DNA of 10,701 nt, taken from assembly GCA_031548645.1 (NCBI GenBank), contig JAVBQX010000100.1, positions 1-10,701 on the forward strand. Direction: 5' to 3'. The DNA comes from WRMR01 sp031548645. GTDB lineage: Bacteria; Planctomycetota; Planctomycetia; Pirellulales; Thermoguttaceae. Shown here piece by piece: positions 1 through 6,949 of the stretch; the stretch's first letter is position 1, and the number at the start of each line of letters is the position of its first letter. The notes under the pieces were generated by a model, which made no database searches, had not been told where the DNA came from, and saw nothing but the letters and a program-made list of their open reading frames with translations. The position numbers and the translations under genes were made by a program.

Positions 1-1163
1 ATGACTTGACGAAAAAAGCCGTCATGTTTCTTGGGGTGGCGGCTTCGCAGATTTATTCCTATTATAAATTGTACAAGGAAACGAAAAAATATTTTGCGGA
101 AAACAGCATCAAGGCGGTCGTGCTGGTCGACTACCCCGGCTTCAACTGGTGGGTTGCCCGGGCGGCGAAGGAACGCGGCATTCCCGTGTATTATTTCATG
201 CCGCCGCAACTTTGGGCCTGGGCCGGCTGGCGTGTCCGCAAGATGCACCGGCTCGTCAATTATGTTTTTACGACCATGCCCTTCGAGACGAAATGGTTTC
301 AGGATCATGGTTGTCACGTCATCGAAATCGGGCACCCATTCCTTGAGGAAGCCAAGCACCACAAGGTCGACATGGAGTTCGTCGAGAGTCTCAAGAGCGA
401 CAAGCAGCCGATTTTGACGGTATTGCCCGGATCGCGGGACCAGGAAATCGCGCACAACTTCGACGACTTGCTGTCAACGGTTGAAAAAGTGCGGCGTGAA
501 TCGCCCAACGTTCGGCCGATCATCGCCGCGTTCAAACAGGAACACGCCGACTTGATCAATCAAAAGTTGTCGGAACGCGGGGTGGCCATTCCCATATATG
601 TCGGACGGACCCAGGAACTCATCCGTGCGGCTCATTTCGCGCTGTCCGTTTCCGGTTCTGTGACGATGGAACTGCTGGCCAATCAGGTCCCGACGGTCGT
701 GTATTACAAGCTGAACAAGCTCGGGCATTTCGTGCAGAGGTTTTTCCGGCGCTCGCGTTACATCACGCTCGTCAACCTGTTGGGCATTGAGCAATTCACC
801 TCCGGCAGCCCGTATTACCCGAAAAAAACAAGAGTCATTCCCGCCTACCCGACCGAGCGTGATATTGACGACATGCTGTTTCCCGAATTTCTCGCCCCGG
901 AAGACATGTCCGAAGAGGCCGCCGATTCGCTCCTGGCCTGGCTGAAACACCCGGAACATTACCGGCTTTGCAAGGAAAAACTGCAAATTCTGCATGGAAT
1001 CCTGAACCCGACCACCGATCCGTTTCGCGTTGCAGCCGACGTATTGCTCAACCACTCGGCACGACATGATCCCGCTGATGCGGAAGACGACAATGACGTT
1101 GAGGCTTCTGCCGAAACGGCGCCGGTTCGTGAACTGCACGCCGTTCATCGACAGGCCGTTTGA
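1..1163 (+). CDS. lpxB: Lipid-A-disaccharide synthase LpxB, 5'-truncated by the window edge
   Basis: LpxB is the inner-membrane-associated GT19 glycosyltransferase that joins UDP-diacylglucosamine to lipid X, giving lipid A disaccharide. The reading frame is open from base 3 (codons for Asp-Leu precede the first listed residue), so the TTG at base 6 is not the start. The N-terminal Rossmann part with the usual SGExSGD-type motif lies outside the window. Visible family blocks are VLVDYPGFNWW, a PPQLWAWAGWRVRKM stretch, IGHPF, a VLPGSRDQEIAHN nucleotide-sugar loop, and SGSVTMELLANQVPTVVYY. The wording of these blocks is typical of planctomycete LpxB. The last ~30 residues form an acidic, low-complexity tail (DAEDDNDVEASAET region) beyond the usual end of the enzyme. 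truB follows 58 bp later on the same strand, so co-transcription is plausible but not shown. Confidence 0.95.
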   Translation, partial: DLTKKAVMFLGVAASQIYSYYKLYKETKKYFAENSIKAVVLVDYPGFNWWVARAAKERGIPVYYFMPPQLWAWAGWRVRKMHRLVNYVFTTMPFETKWFQDHGCHVIEIGHPFLEEAKHHKVDMEFVESLKSDKQPILTVLPGSRDQEIAHNFDDLLSTVEKVRRESPNVRPIIAAFKQEHADLINQKLSERGVAIPIYVGRTQELIRAAHFALSVSGSVTMELLANQVPTVVYYKLNKLGHFVQRFFRRSRYITLVNLLGIEQFTSGSPYYPKKTRVIPAYPTERDIDDMLFPEFLAPEDMSEEAADSLLAWLKHPEHYRLCKEKLQILHGILNPTTDPFRVAADVLLNHSARHDPADAEDDNDVEASAETAPVRELHAVHRQAV

Positions 1164-1221
1164 CCCGCGATTCCGGTGTCGCTTGGCGCTTGCAGATACA
1201 ATTCATTGTCGTGGTGATGAA

Positions 1222-2244
1222 ATGATCTTGAACGAACTGAAAGCCTGCCTGCCGTCCGGGATTGTCGTGCTGATGAAACCGAAAGGCGAGTCGTCGCGAA
1301 CGACGCTCAATCGGTTGCAACGGGCGCTGCGTTCGCGTCACAAGCTACTTTTGGAACGCCTGCGAAACGATACGGATTTGCTTGACGAATTGAATCGCCG
1401 CAAGCCGCCCCGGGTCGGTCACGCCGGAACGCTCGACCCGCTGGCCGAAGGCGTGCTCGTCGCCTGCGTCGGCGAGGCGACCAAACTGATCGAAGTGATT
1501 CAAATGCTCCCGAAACGTTACGCCGGGACCTTTCGGCTTGGCGAAACCAGCGACACGGAAGACACCGAAGGCACGGTCGTCGCGTTGCCCAACCCGCCCC
1601 GTCCGACTCGCGACGCGTTGCGTGAGGCGGCGTCCCGCATGACGGGGCGAATCCGGCAGCGACCGCCCGCGTACTCGGCGCTGAAAATCGCGGGCAAACG
1701 CGCCTATCAACTTGCCCGGCAGGGCGAGCATGTGACCCTGGCGACACGCGAAATCGAGATTTACCGGATCGAACTGACCGAATACGATTACCCCGAATTT
1801 CGGCTGGACATCGAATGCGGAAGCGGCACTTATGTGCGTTCGATCGGTCGCGATCTCGGCGAGGCGGTGGGCAGCGGGGCCGTCATGACCGCACTGACGC
1901 GTGAAAGGATCGGGCCGTTTACATTGACCGATGCCCTGCCGCCCGACATGTTTGATGACCCGGAATCGCAAGACTGGCTTGAACATCTCATGCCGCCGGA
2001 ATCCGCAACGGCGCACCTGCCCCGGATTCATCTTGACGAACAAACGGCCACGCGACTCCTGTTGGGACAGATCGTGCGAACCGGCGAGATACCGGAATCG
2101 CAGGTTGCGTCGGTTGACATTCCGATGACGGAAAAAAGGCTTTGTGCGGCCTTCTCACCGGGAAACCGCCTCGTTTCACTGCTGGAATTCCCCGGCGGTG
2201 ATCAAGTCAGGGTCGTCAAAAATTTCCCGCTCAACGTATCGTGA
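1222..2244 (+). CDS. truB: tRNA pseudouridine(55) synthase TruB
   Basis: TruB isomerises U55 to pseudouridine in the T-loop of tRNAs. The catalytic Asp72 sits in GHAGTLDPLAEGVL (residues 66-79). Other family blocks are KRYAGTFRLGETSDTEDTEG (98-117), RPPAYSALKIAGKRAYQLAR (147-166) and CGSGTYVRSIGRDLGEAVGS (199-218). A C-terminal TruB_C/PUA-like part runs from about 265 to 335. The frame is open back to 1030, inside lpxB. The ATG at 1222 was chosen because the residues just after it (SGIVVLMKPKGESSR) match the usual TruB opening, and a weak GGTG lies 6 bp upstream. The 340-residue product is slightly long, because a charged helical insert (about residues 38-60) separates strand 1 from the catalytic loop. 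The start codon is the least certain point; ATG at 1273 is a possible but unlikely alternative. Confidence 0.95.
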   Translation: MILNELKACLPSGIVVLMKPKGESSRTTLNRLQRALRSRHKLLLERLRNDTDLLDELNRRKPPRVGHAGTLDPLAEGVLVACVGEATKLIEVIQMLPKRYAGTFRLGETSDTEDTEGTVVALPNPPRPTRDALREAASRMTGRIRQRPPAYSALKIAGKRAYQLARQGEHVTLATREIEIYRIELTEYDYPEFRLDIECGSGTYVRSIGRDLGEAVGSGAVMTALTRERIGPFTLTDALPPDMFDDPESQDWLEHLMPPESATAHLPRIHLDEQTATRLLLGQIVRTGEIPESQVASVDIPMTEKRLCAAFSPGNRLVSLLEFPGGDQVRVVKNFPLNVS

Positions 2245-2273
2245 AGGTAGGGCGGTCTCGCCGTGACCGTTGC

Positions 2274-2454
2274 AATGGCAGCCGGGAACGCAACGCAGCG
2301 GAGTGACCGGATCAAGGAGTCGCAAGACGGAAAGCACGTTGATTCCCGAAGATTTCGAACGGCAAACCGAAAACGCGAAATACGCTCACCCCAACGGACA
2401 CGCCCCACACCGGTCACTCCGTTCGTTTCACTCACTGCGTTCGCGGCTGCCATT
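2274..2454. repeat. Long imperfect inverted repeat in a convergent spacer
   Basis: The spacer between the converging truB and kinase genes (2245-2511) contains two complementary arms. The left arm is 2274-2310 and the right arm is 2410-2454, with a 99-base loop. The ends pair perfectly: AATGGCAGCC (2274-2283) with GGCTGCCATT (2445-2454), and CGGAGTGACCGG (2299-2310) with CCGGTCACTCCG (2410-2421). The middle pairs around GAACGCA, with one mismatch and an unpaired bulge on the right arm. A small GGCG-GTCT-CGCC hairpin precedes it at 2251-2262. There is no T-run, so it is not a standard terminator on either strand. No transposase is adjacent. It could be a folded bidirectional 3' end, a dispersed palindromic element, or the remnant of one. 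No protein-coding signal is seen in the loop. Confidence 0.65.
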
Positions 2455-2511
2455 CTTGCCCATTGATGAGAATTCACAAAATGAACTTTGGCCGGGTACT
2501 ACCTTAAGTCT

Positions 2512-4590
2512 CTATCCCGCGGTGTGCGATTTGGTTCGCGGTTTCTGTTTGGCGAATTCCTGCAGGTCGGCCATCATTTCCGACTCGATCCGCGTTTTCG
2601 GTTCCAGCGTCCAGGGGAGCAGCACAGTGAAGGTGCTGCCCAGGCCGAGCTGGCTTTCGACGGTCACGCTACCGTCGAGCAGGCGGCAGAGTTCCTTGAC
2701 GATCGACAGGCCGAGTCCGGAGCCGGAATATTCGCGTTTCATGGCGTCGCCCTCGGTCATGGAGCTTTTGCCCTGTCGGAACTTTTCGAAGATGATCTGT
2801 TGGTCCTCCTCCAGGATGCCGACGCCCGTGTCGATGACTTTCAGTTCGAGCATCGGCTCGTGCCAGCCCTGCGTTTCCGTCGCCGGTGAGTTCGTTGCTG
2901 GCGGAGCCATGCCGGGAATCGCGTGGCGACCGGTTTTGCCGCGAGGCGTTTGTTCCGCCTCGTTTTCAGGTGATTTCGCCGGTGGAGGTTCCGGTTTGAC
3001 GCGGCGGACCTGGACCTTGATGCGGCCGCCTTCCGGGGTGAACTTGATCGCGTTGGAAAGCAGGTTGTTCAAAATCTGCTGCAAACGCGTCGCGTCCTGG
3101 TGCATCGGCGGAAGGTTGTCCGTCAGGTCACAGACGATGTCGATGTTTTTGCGGTCGCCGAGCGGTTTGGCCATGTCGCAAAGGGCGCCGACGATCGACG
3201 CGATGTGGAACGTGGCCGGTTGCACGACGATGCGTCCGGATTCGATTTTCGCCATGTCGAGAATGTCGTTGATCATGGCGAGCAGCGTCTTGCCCGACTT
3301 ACTGATGTTTTCGACGTAGCGTTTCTGTTTTTCGTCGAGCGAGGCGATGGAGCCGAGCACCTCGCTGAAACCGATGATGCTGTTGAGCGGCGTTCGCAGT
3401 TCGTGGCTCATCGTGGCCATGAAATCGCTCTTGACACGGTTCGATTCGTACAGTTGCACGTTGAGTCGCGCGAGTTGGTCGACCCGTTGGTCGAGTTCGA
3501 CGTTGATGCCGCGCAGTTTTTCCTGCGTGTTGAGGATATGACGCACCGTGCGGTTGAACGCGAGTGCCAGGGCTTCAAACTCGTCGCCCGTGTGCAGATC
3601 GGCGCGTTGCGTGATGTCGCCGCGACTGATGGCGTCGCTCACACTGCGGAGGTGACGCAACGGTTTGATGATGATCCAGCGAATGATGATGTAAAACGCG
3701 AGCATGGCCAGCGTGGCGGTGAGGATCGACGCGACGAGCAGCCGGACCCAATATTCGGTGGTGACGACCTTCGACGGCGGGTCGGTGATGGTGACTTCGA
3801 CGATACCGATCAGGTCGCCCGGTTCCATGTCCGGGGCAAAATTGCGGTGGCAAACCAGGCAACCGGGTTCCGCCCACCGGGGTTCGTAATAATGATAGCC
3901 GCTTGCATCCAATGTTGCCACGAAGCGCGGGGCTTTTTTGGCATTCGCGTCCTCTTCGCCTTTTTCCGATTCCGCTTCCAGAGGAGAGAGCCCCATACCG
4001 GGCGTGCGGCCGGGGGGGGGGGAAAGCGGCGGAATCTGTTCGACCAGACCTTCGGCGGCCAGTTTTTCGAGGTCTTCCGGTCGAATGAGTGCACTTCCTT
4101 CGTTTGATGGGGCGACGTCCGGCGATTTACGCCACTGTTCGAGCAGCTTCTTTTCGAAATCGTTCTGTGGCAAATTTTTCGGCTGAATTGGCGAACCGAA
4201 ACTTTCCGGTCGTCGGACGACCCGCGGTTGCTGCTCCTGCTCGCCGAGGAGTACGGTGATTGCCTTGCGAAAATCGTTCTCCATGGAGCGATCACCCCGG
4301 CCGGTATTGCCAAATAACGTCGAAGGCGAAGAGAGCGTATGGGCGAAGGGGGAGGATTCCGAATCGGCGTTCCACTTCACTTCGCGAACATGCTCGAAAA
4401 CGAGGTGTTCTTTGGCCAATGACCGGGCCGTCGTTTCGTTCTGCGTCATGATCAATGCCTGGGTGACTTTCCAGTACATCCAGAAACTGACCGTGATGAC
4501 GATCAGCAGCGCGGCGCCGAAAAAAAACAGGCATTTCAGTTCAAGGCTCGACTCGAACATCTGCCGATTTGGATTTGTCGACCGCTGCAT
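2512..4590 (-). CDS. Membrane sensor histidine kinase with heme-c (CXXCH, Tll0287/DUF3365-like) sensor domain
   Basis: Predicted order over 692 residues: TM1 (about 19-42); extracytoplasmic domain (43-282) with CLVCH at 244-248 (a c-type heme motif) followed by GDLIGIVEVTI, as in Tll0287-like/DUF3365 sensors; TM2 (about 283-308); HAMP (about 305-355); a short coiled coil; HisKA with phospho-acceptor His396 in MSHELRTPLNSIIGFSEVL; HATPase_c with N-box Asn513, DTGVG at 587-591 and GSGLGLSIV at 623-631. It should autophosphorylate on His396 in response to a redox or ligand signal at the heme; the signal itself is inferred. Oddities: a Pro/charge-rich insert (about 530-578) between the N-box and G1 box, a long variable region (about 75-220) before the heme motif, and a C11 tract in the gene. 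No receiver domain or adjacent response regulator is seen. ATG at 4590 lacks a strong ribosome-binding site; Met11 (4560) is an alternative. Confidence 0.93.
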   Translation of the reverse strand: MQRSTNPNRQMFESSLELKCLFFFGAALLIVITVSFWMYWKVTQALIMTQNETTARSLAKEHLVFEHVREVKWNADSESSPFAHTLSSPSTLFGNTGRGDRSMENDFRKAITVLLGEQEQQPRVVRRPESFGSPIQPKNLPQNDFEKKLLEQWRKSPDVAPSNEGSALIRPEDLEKLAAEGLVEQIPPLSPPPGRTPGMGLSPLEAESEKGEEDANAKKAPRFVATLDASGYHYYEPRWAEPGCLVCHRNFAPDMEPGDLIGIVEVTITDPPSKVVTTEYWVRLLVASILTATLAMLAFYIIIRWIIIKPLRHLRSVSDAISRGDITQRADLHTGDEFEALALAFNRTVRHILNTQEKLRGINVELDQRVDQLARLNVQLYESNRVKSDFMATMSHELRTPLNSIIGFSEVLGSIASLDEKQKRYVENISKSGKTLLAMINDILDMAKIESGRIVVQPATFHIASIVGALCDMAKPLGDRKNIDIVCDLTDNLPPMHQDATRLQQILNNLLSNAIKFTPEGGRIKVQVRRVKPEPPPAKSPENEAEQTPRGKTGRHAIPGMAPPATNSPATETQGWHEPMLELKVIDTGVGILEEDQQIIFEKFRQGKSSMTEGDAMKREYSGSGLGLSIVKELCRLLDGSVTVESQLGLGSTFTVLLPWTLEPKTRIESEMMADLQEFAKQKPRTKSHTAG
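4012..4022 (-). repeat. C11 homopolymer inside the kinase reading frame
   Basis: Eleven consecutive G on the plus strand read as eleven C on the coding strand. They encode Ser-Pro-Pro-Pro (residues 190-193) in the variable extracytoplasmic linker. As given, the frame is intact across the tract. A gain or loss of one base would frameshift the protein before the heme motif, TM2 and kinase core. Tracts of this length are typical slippage sites, and also typical places for assembly errors. Confidence 0.8.
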
Positions 4591-4701
4591 GGGTTGGATT
4601 TCCGACTGAAACTTGCCCGAGATAATGAAAAATGACCGCGTTTCGCAATTTTAACACAAAAAAAGCCCACGTCCTAGTGCAAAACGGGTGATAAAGACGG
4701 T

Positions 4702-4725
4702 GTTTATCATTCTGTCCAGATAAAC
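4702..4725. promoter_or_regulatory. Perfect 7-bp dyad in the divergent kinase/thiamine spacer
   Basis: GTTTATC (4702-4708) and GATAAAC (4719-4725) form a perfect inverted repeat separated by 10 bases, about one helical turn between half-sites. The plus strand then reads GCTTG and five T. It sits between the kinase start (4590, minus) and the thiamine enzyme start (4817, plus). It could therefore be an operator for either gene, or a weak hairpin. The remainder of the 226-bp spacer is AT-rich. I see no TPP riboswitch (THI box) core in it. Confidence 0.35.
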
Positions 4726-4727
4726 GC

Positions 4728-4755
4728 TTGTTTTTACCATGATGGGATTTACAAT
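4728..4755 (+). promoter_or_regulatory. Candidate sigma70-type promoter for the thiamine genes
   Basis: TTGTTT (4728-4733) lies 16 bp upstream of TACAAT (4750-4755). The -10 matches 5 of 6 consensus bases and the -35 only 3 of 6. Transcription would begin near 4762, downstream of the longest possible start codons (4739, 4754) and about 55 bases before the chosen ATG at 4817. This fits the choice of the later start. The evidence is the motif and its position only. Confidence 0.3.
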
Positions 4756-4816
4756 GGAGCGTACTTGGTTTTTCACGACAAAATTAGAAAATTGTGTATT
4801 ATTCAATATTTCAAGC

Positions 4817-6529
4817 ATGAAAGTCGACATCACACACGGCGTTGGGCGGGTTTTGCGTCAGGCGGAACGTTATCGGAAAACGAATCGCGAATTTCAAACG
4901 CCCGAACCTTTTGCCGTTACATCACTTGGCGTGTTATTGGCATTGCTCGACGAAGATGAATGTCGCGCCGCGGTTTTTTTGTCGAACCATAAAATTGACT
5001 GTCGCGCGGTGGCTGAAGCGATTCCGTACGAAAACATCGCCTCATCTTTGCCCAAAACAGCGGAAAAAAGTAAAAACGCAGAAAATGAAAACAAATTTCT
5101 TCAGCGAATCCGTTTTTATCTTGATGGCGACGAAATCGCCATGAGGCGTTTTGAGCCGGATTTGTTGAGTGCCGTTTTTCTCGCCGTACACCGCCTGCAC
5201 GACTTTTTGCCGCAGGTGTTGCTTTCGACGGAACACATTTTGTATGCCCTTTCGCTTGTGGAAGGGGAAGTCGGCGATTTTTTGCGAAGCCGGAACGTCG
5301 CGCCGGAAGACCTGCTCGAAAACATTGCGCGACAGGAAGGAATCGACCCTTCGGGCCCGGAGGCCGTCAGTATTGCCTGGGACGATACGCCCGGAGACGA
5401 TGCTGGCGGAAACGACATTGTGCAAAATGATACTGCTTCACAAAACGACTTGCCGTGTCTTCGTGACGATTTGGCCGCGGTGTATCGAATTCTTGACGCC
5501 TCGGCCAACCGGGCCATCGAAGCGATTCGCGTGCTGGAAGATTACGTGCGATTCGGCCGTGACGACGCGGAACTGGTGACATTGACCAAAGACATGCGGC
5601 ACGAACTTGCCGATGCCCTTCGCGAATTGCCCCCGGACATGCGGCTGGCGTCACGAAGCACAACGACCGACGTCGGCACCGAAATTGAAGGGGCGAACGA
5701 ATACCGGCGGGTTTCGCTGGCCGACGTGCTCGGCGCCAACTTTTCGCGATTGCAGGAATCGTTGCGAAGTCTCGAAGAATACGGGAAAATCGCCGCCCCG
5801 AAACTGGCCCGGACGGCCGAACGGTTGCGGTATCGCTCGTACACGCTGCAAAAGGCGGTCGTGATCGAACCCGTCTCGTGTTCGCCAAATGATGTCGTCG
5901 AGAAACGCCTGGCCGATGCCCGTTTGTATGTGCTGGTCGATTGCCGGGACACGGAAGCCGAATTTTCCGACCTTGTGCAAGCCGTCGTTCGGAGCGGCGC
6001 CGACGTGATTCAACTTCGCGACAAGCATGTCGGCGACAAACTGCTGCTGCAACGTGCCCGACGGCTTCGCGAACTGACCGCGGGAACGCGAACCCTGATG
6101 ATCGTCAACGACCGCCCCGATTTGGCATTGCTGAGCCGTGCCGACGGCGTGCATGTCGGACAGGAAGAGCTCTCCGTCGTCGATGTGCGAAAGCTGGTCG
6201 GCGGTAAAATGTTGATCGGCGTGTCGACGCATTCGATCGAACAGGCGAGACAGGCGGTGCGGGACGGGGCCGATTACATCGGCGTCGGGCCCGTGTTTCC
6301 GTCGTCGACGAAAATCTTCGACGCGTTTCCCGGCGTTGCCTTTCTCGAACAAATCGCGGCGGAAATTACGCTGCCGGCTTTCGCCATCGGCGGCATCGAC
6401 CTGGAAAACCTTTCCCGGGTCATCGCCGCGGGCGTGCGATGCATTGCCGTGCAATCGGTCGTCACCGAATCACAAGATCCCGCCGCGACGTGCCGGCAAT
6501 TGAAAGTCATGCTTCATCATGAAATGTGA
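4817..6529 (+). CDS. thiE: Clp-N-like repeats fused to ThiD2-ThiE (HMP-P kinase / thiamine phosphate synthase)
   Basis: The 570-residue product has three parts. (a) Residues 1-172 look like two Clp N-terminal repeats. The first has SLGVLLALLDEDECRAAVFL (36-55); the second has LLSTEHILYALSLVEGEVGD (135-154), the STEHxLxAL pattern of ClpA/B/C N-domains. A Lys/Glu/Asn-rich linker (80-95) lies between them. (b) After an acidic linker, residues 217-350 match ThiD2 (RILDASANRAIEAIRVLEDY), a family of HMP-P kinases often fused to ThiE. (c) Residues 368-570 are ThiE: VIQLRDK, IVNDRPDLA, DGVHVGQEELS, GVGPVFPSSTK and AIGGID are present, so the enzyme should make thiamine phosphate from HMP-PP and thiazole phosphate. 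The frame opens at 4739, but bases 4739-4816 are AT-rich and contain the putative -10, so ATG 4817 was preferred; it has no clear ribosome-binding site. thiS follows after 12 bp. Part (c) is certain, (b) very likely, (a) probable. Confidence 0.92.
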   Translation: MKVDITHGVGRVLRQAERYRKTNREFQTPEPFAVTSLGVLLALLDEDECRAAVFLSNHKIDCRAVAEAIPYENIASSLPKTAEKSKNAENENKFLQRIRFYLDGDEIAMRRFEPDLLSAVFLAVHRLHDFLPQVLLSTEHILYALSLVEGEVGDFLRSRNVAPEDLLENIARQEGIDPSGPEAVSIAWDDTPGDDAGGNDIVQNDTASQNDLPCLRDDLAAVYRILDASANRAIEAIRVLEDYVRFGRDDAELVTLTKDMRHELADALRELPPDMRLASRSTTTDVGTEIEGANEYRRVSLADVLGANFSRLQESLRSLEEYGKIAAPKLARTAERLRYRSYTLQKAVVIEPVSCSPNDVVEKRLADARLYVLVDCRDTEAEFSDLVQAVVRSGADVIQLRDKHVGDKLLLQRARRLRELTAGTRTLMIVNDRPDLALLSRADGVHVGQEELSVVDVRKLVGGKMLIGVSTHSIEQARQAVRDGADYIGVGPVFPSSTKIFDAFPGVAFLEQIAAEITLPAFAIGGIDLENLSRVIAAGVRCIAVQSVVTESQDPAATCRQLKVMLHHEM

Positions 6530-6541
6530 AAAGGACCACCC

Positions 6542-6742
6542 ATGCAACTGACCATCAACGGTGAAAGCCGCGAATACGACGCCCCCATGACCGTCGCCGA
6601 ACTGCTTGAAATCATGGGGCTCAAGGGCAAATTCGTCGCCGTCGAACGCAACCTCGAAGTGGTTTCCTACACAAAATACGATGAGGTGACGCTCGCTGAC
6701 GGCGACCGCCTCGAAATCGTCACGCTGGTCGGCGGTGGGTGA
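6542..6742 (+). CDS. thiS: Sulfur carrier protein ThiS
   Basis: ThiS is a ubiquitin-like carrier. Its C-terminal glycine is adenylated, converted to a thiocarboxylate, and donates sulfur to ThiG for thiazole formation. The 66-residue product has the family size and layout: MQLTINGESREYDAPMTVAE at the N-terminus, FVAVERNLEV in the middle, DGDRLEIVTLVGGG at the end. The terminal Gly-Gly(-Gly) is intact. AAGGA (6531-6535) six bases before the ATG is a good ribosome-binding site. It starts 12 bp after thiE and is surely co-transcribed with it. The usual partner thiG is not in this window; the next gene is an unrelated hydrolase. MoaD-like carriers are a remote alternative, but context favours ThiS. 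Confidence 0.95.
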   Translation: MQLTINGESREYDAPMTVAELLEIMGLKGKFVAVERNLEVVSYTKYDEVTLADGDRLEIVTLVGGG

Positions 6743-6937
6743 TCGGATTCCGGTTGTTTTTTCAGTCAAAGTCTCTATCTGAATTCGCCGAACAAGTTCG
6801 GCGGCTAAGAATTCTGCATTCCTCACACAGCATTTTGCATTCCTTGGTCCCTCGCTTACGCTTCGGGCTCTGGTTTCGGCCCGTCAACCGTGGTAAGATG
6901 CTTGTACGTTTTACTCATTTCAGTCCCTGTTTTCATC
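6743..6937. other. thiS-hydrolase spacer with hairpin and short repeats
   Basis: GCCGAACAAGTTCGGC (6787-6802) is a perfect palindromic hairpin sequence, bracketed by two GAATTC copies (6781-6786 and 6809-6814). No T-run follows, so termination is doubtful. TGCATTCCT occurs twice (6815-6823 and 6836-6844). CCCTCGCTTACGCTTCGGGC (6849-6868) has the look of a dispersed intergenic motif. No convincing promoter for the downstream hydrolase was identified, and no small gene is supported. Confidence 0.45.
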
Positions 6938-6943
6938 CGGAGA
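6938..6943 (+). promoter_or_regulatory. Ribosome-binding site fixing the hydrolase start at 6950
   Basis: CGGAGA lies six bases before ATG 6950. It favours this start over the in-frame GTG at 6890, which would put about 20 extra residues, two of them Arg-Arg, ahead of a good signal peptide. Confidence 0.6.
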
Positions 6944-6949
6944 TTTATC

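Noticed and set aside
1030..1221. Longer truB reading frame starting inside lpxB
   Set aside because: The 64 extra residues resemble no TruB N-terminus and are an out-of-frame reading of the lpxB tail; the family start fits ATG 1222.
2270..4107. Long plus-strand open frames opposite the kinase (349 and 335 codons)
   Set aside because: They are antisense shadows of a high-GC gene with full kinase motifs. Their translations are Ser/Arg- or Asp/Val-rich without domains.
4591..4816. TPP riboswitch upstream of the thiamine genes
   Set aside because: The conserved THI-box core (CUGAGA and its partner) is absent; only a simple dyad is seen.
4651..4833. Minus-strand 60-codon frame in the divergent spacer
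   Set aside because: It lies in AT-rich promoter DNA, has no ribosome-binding site, and overlaps the thiE start.
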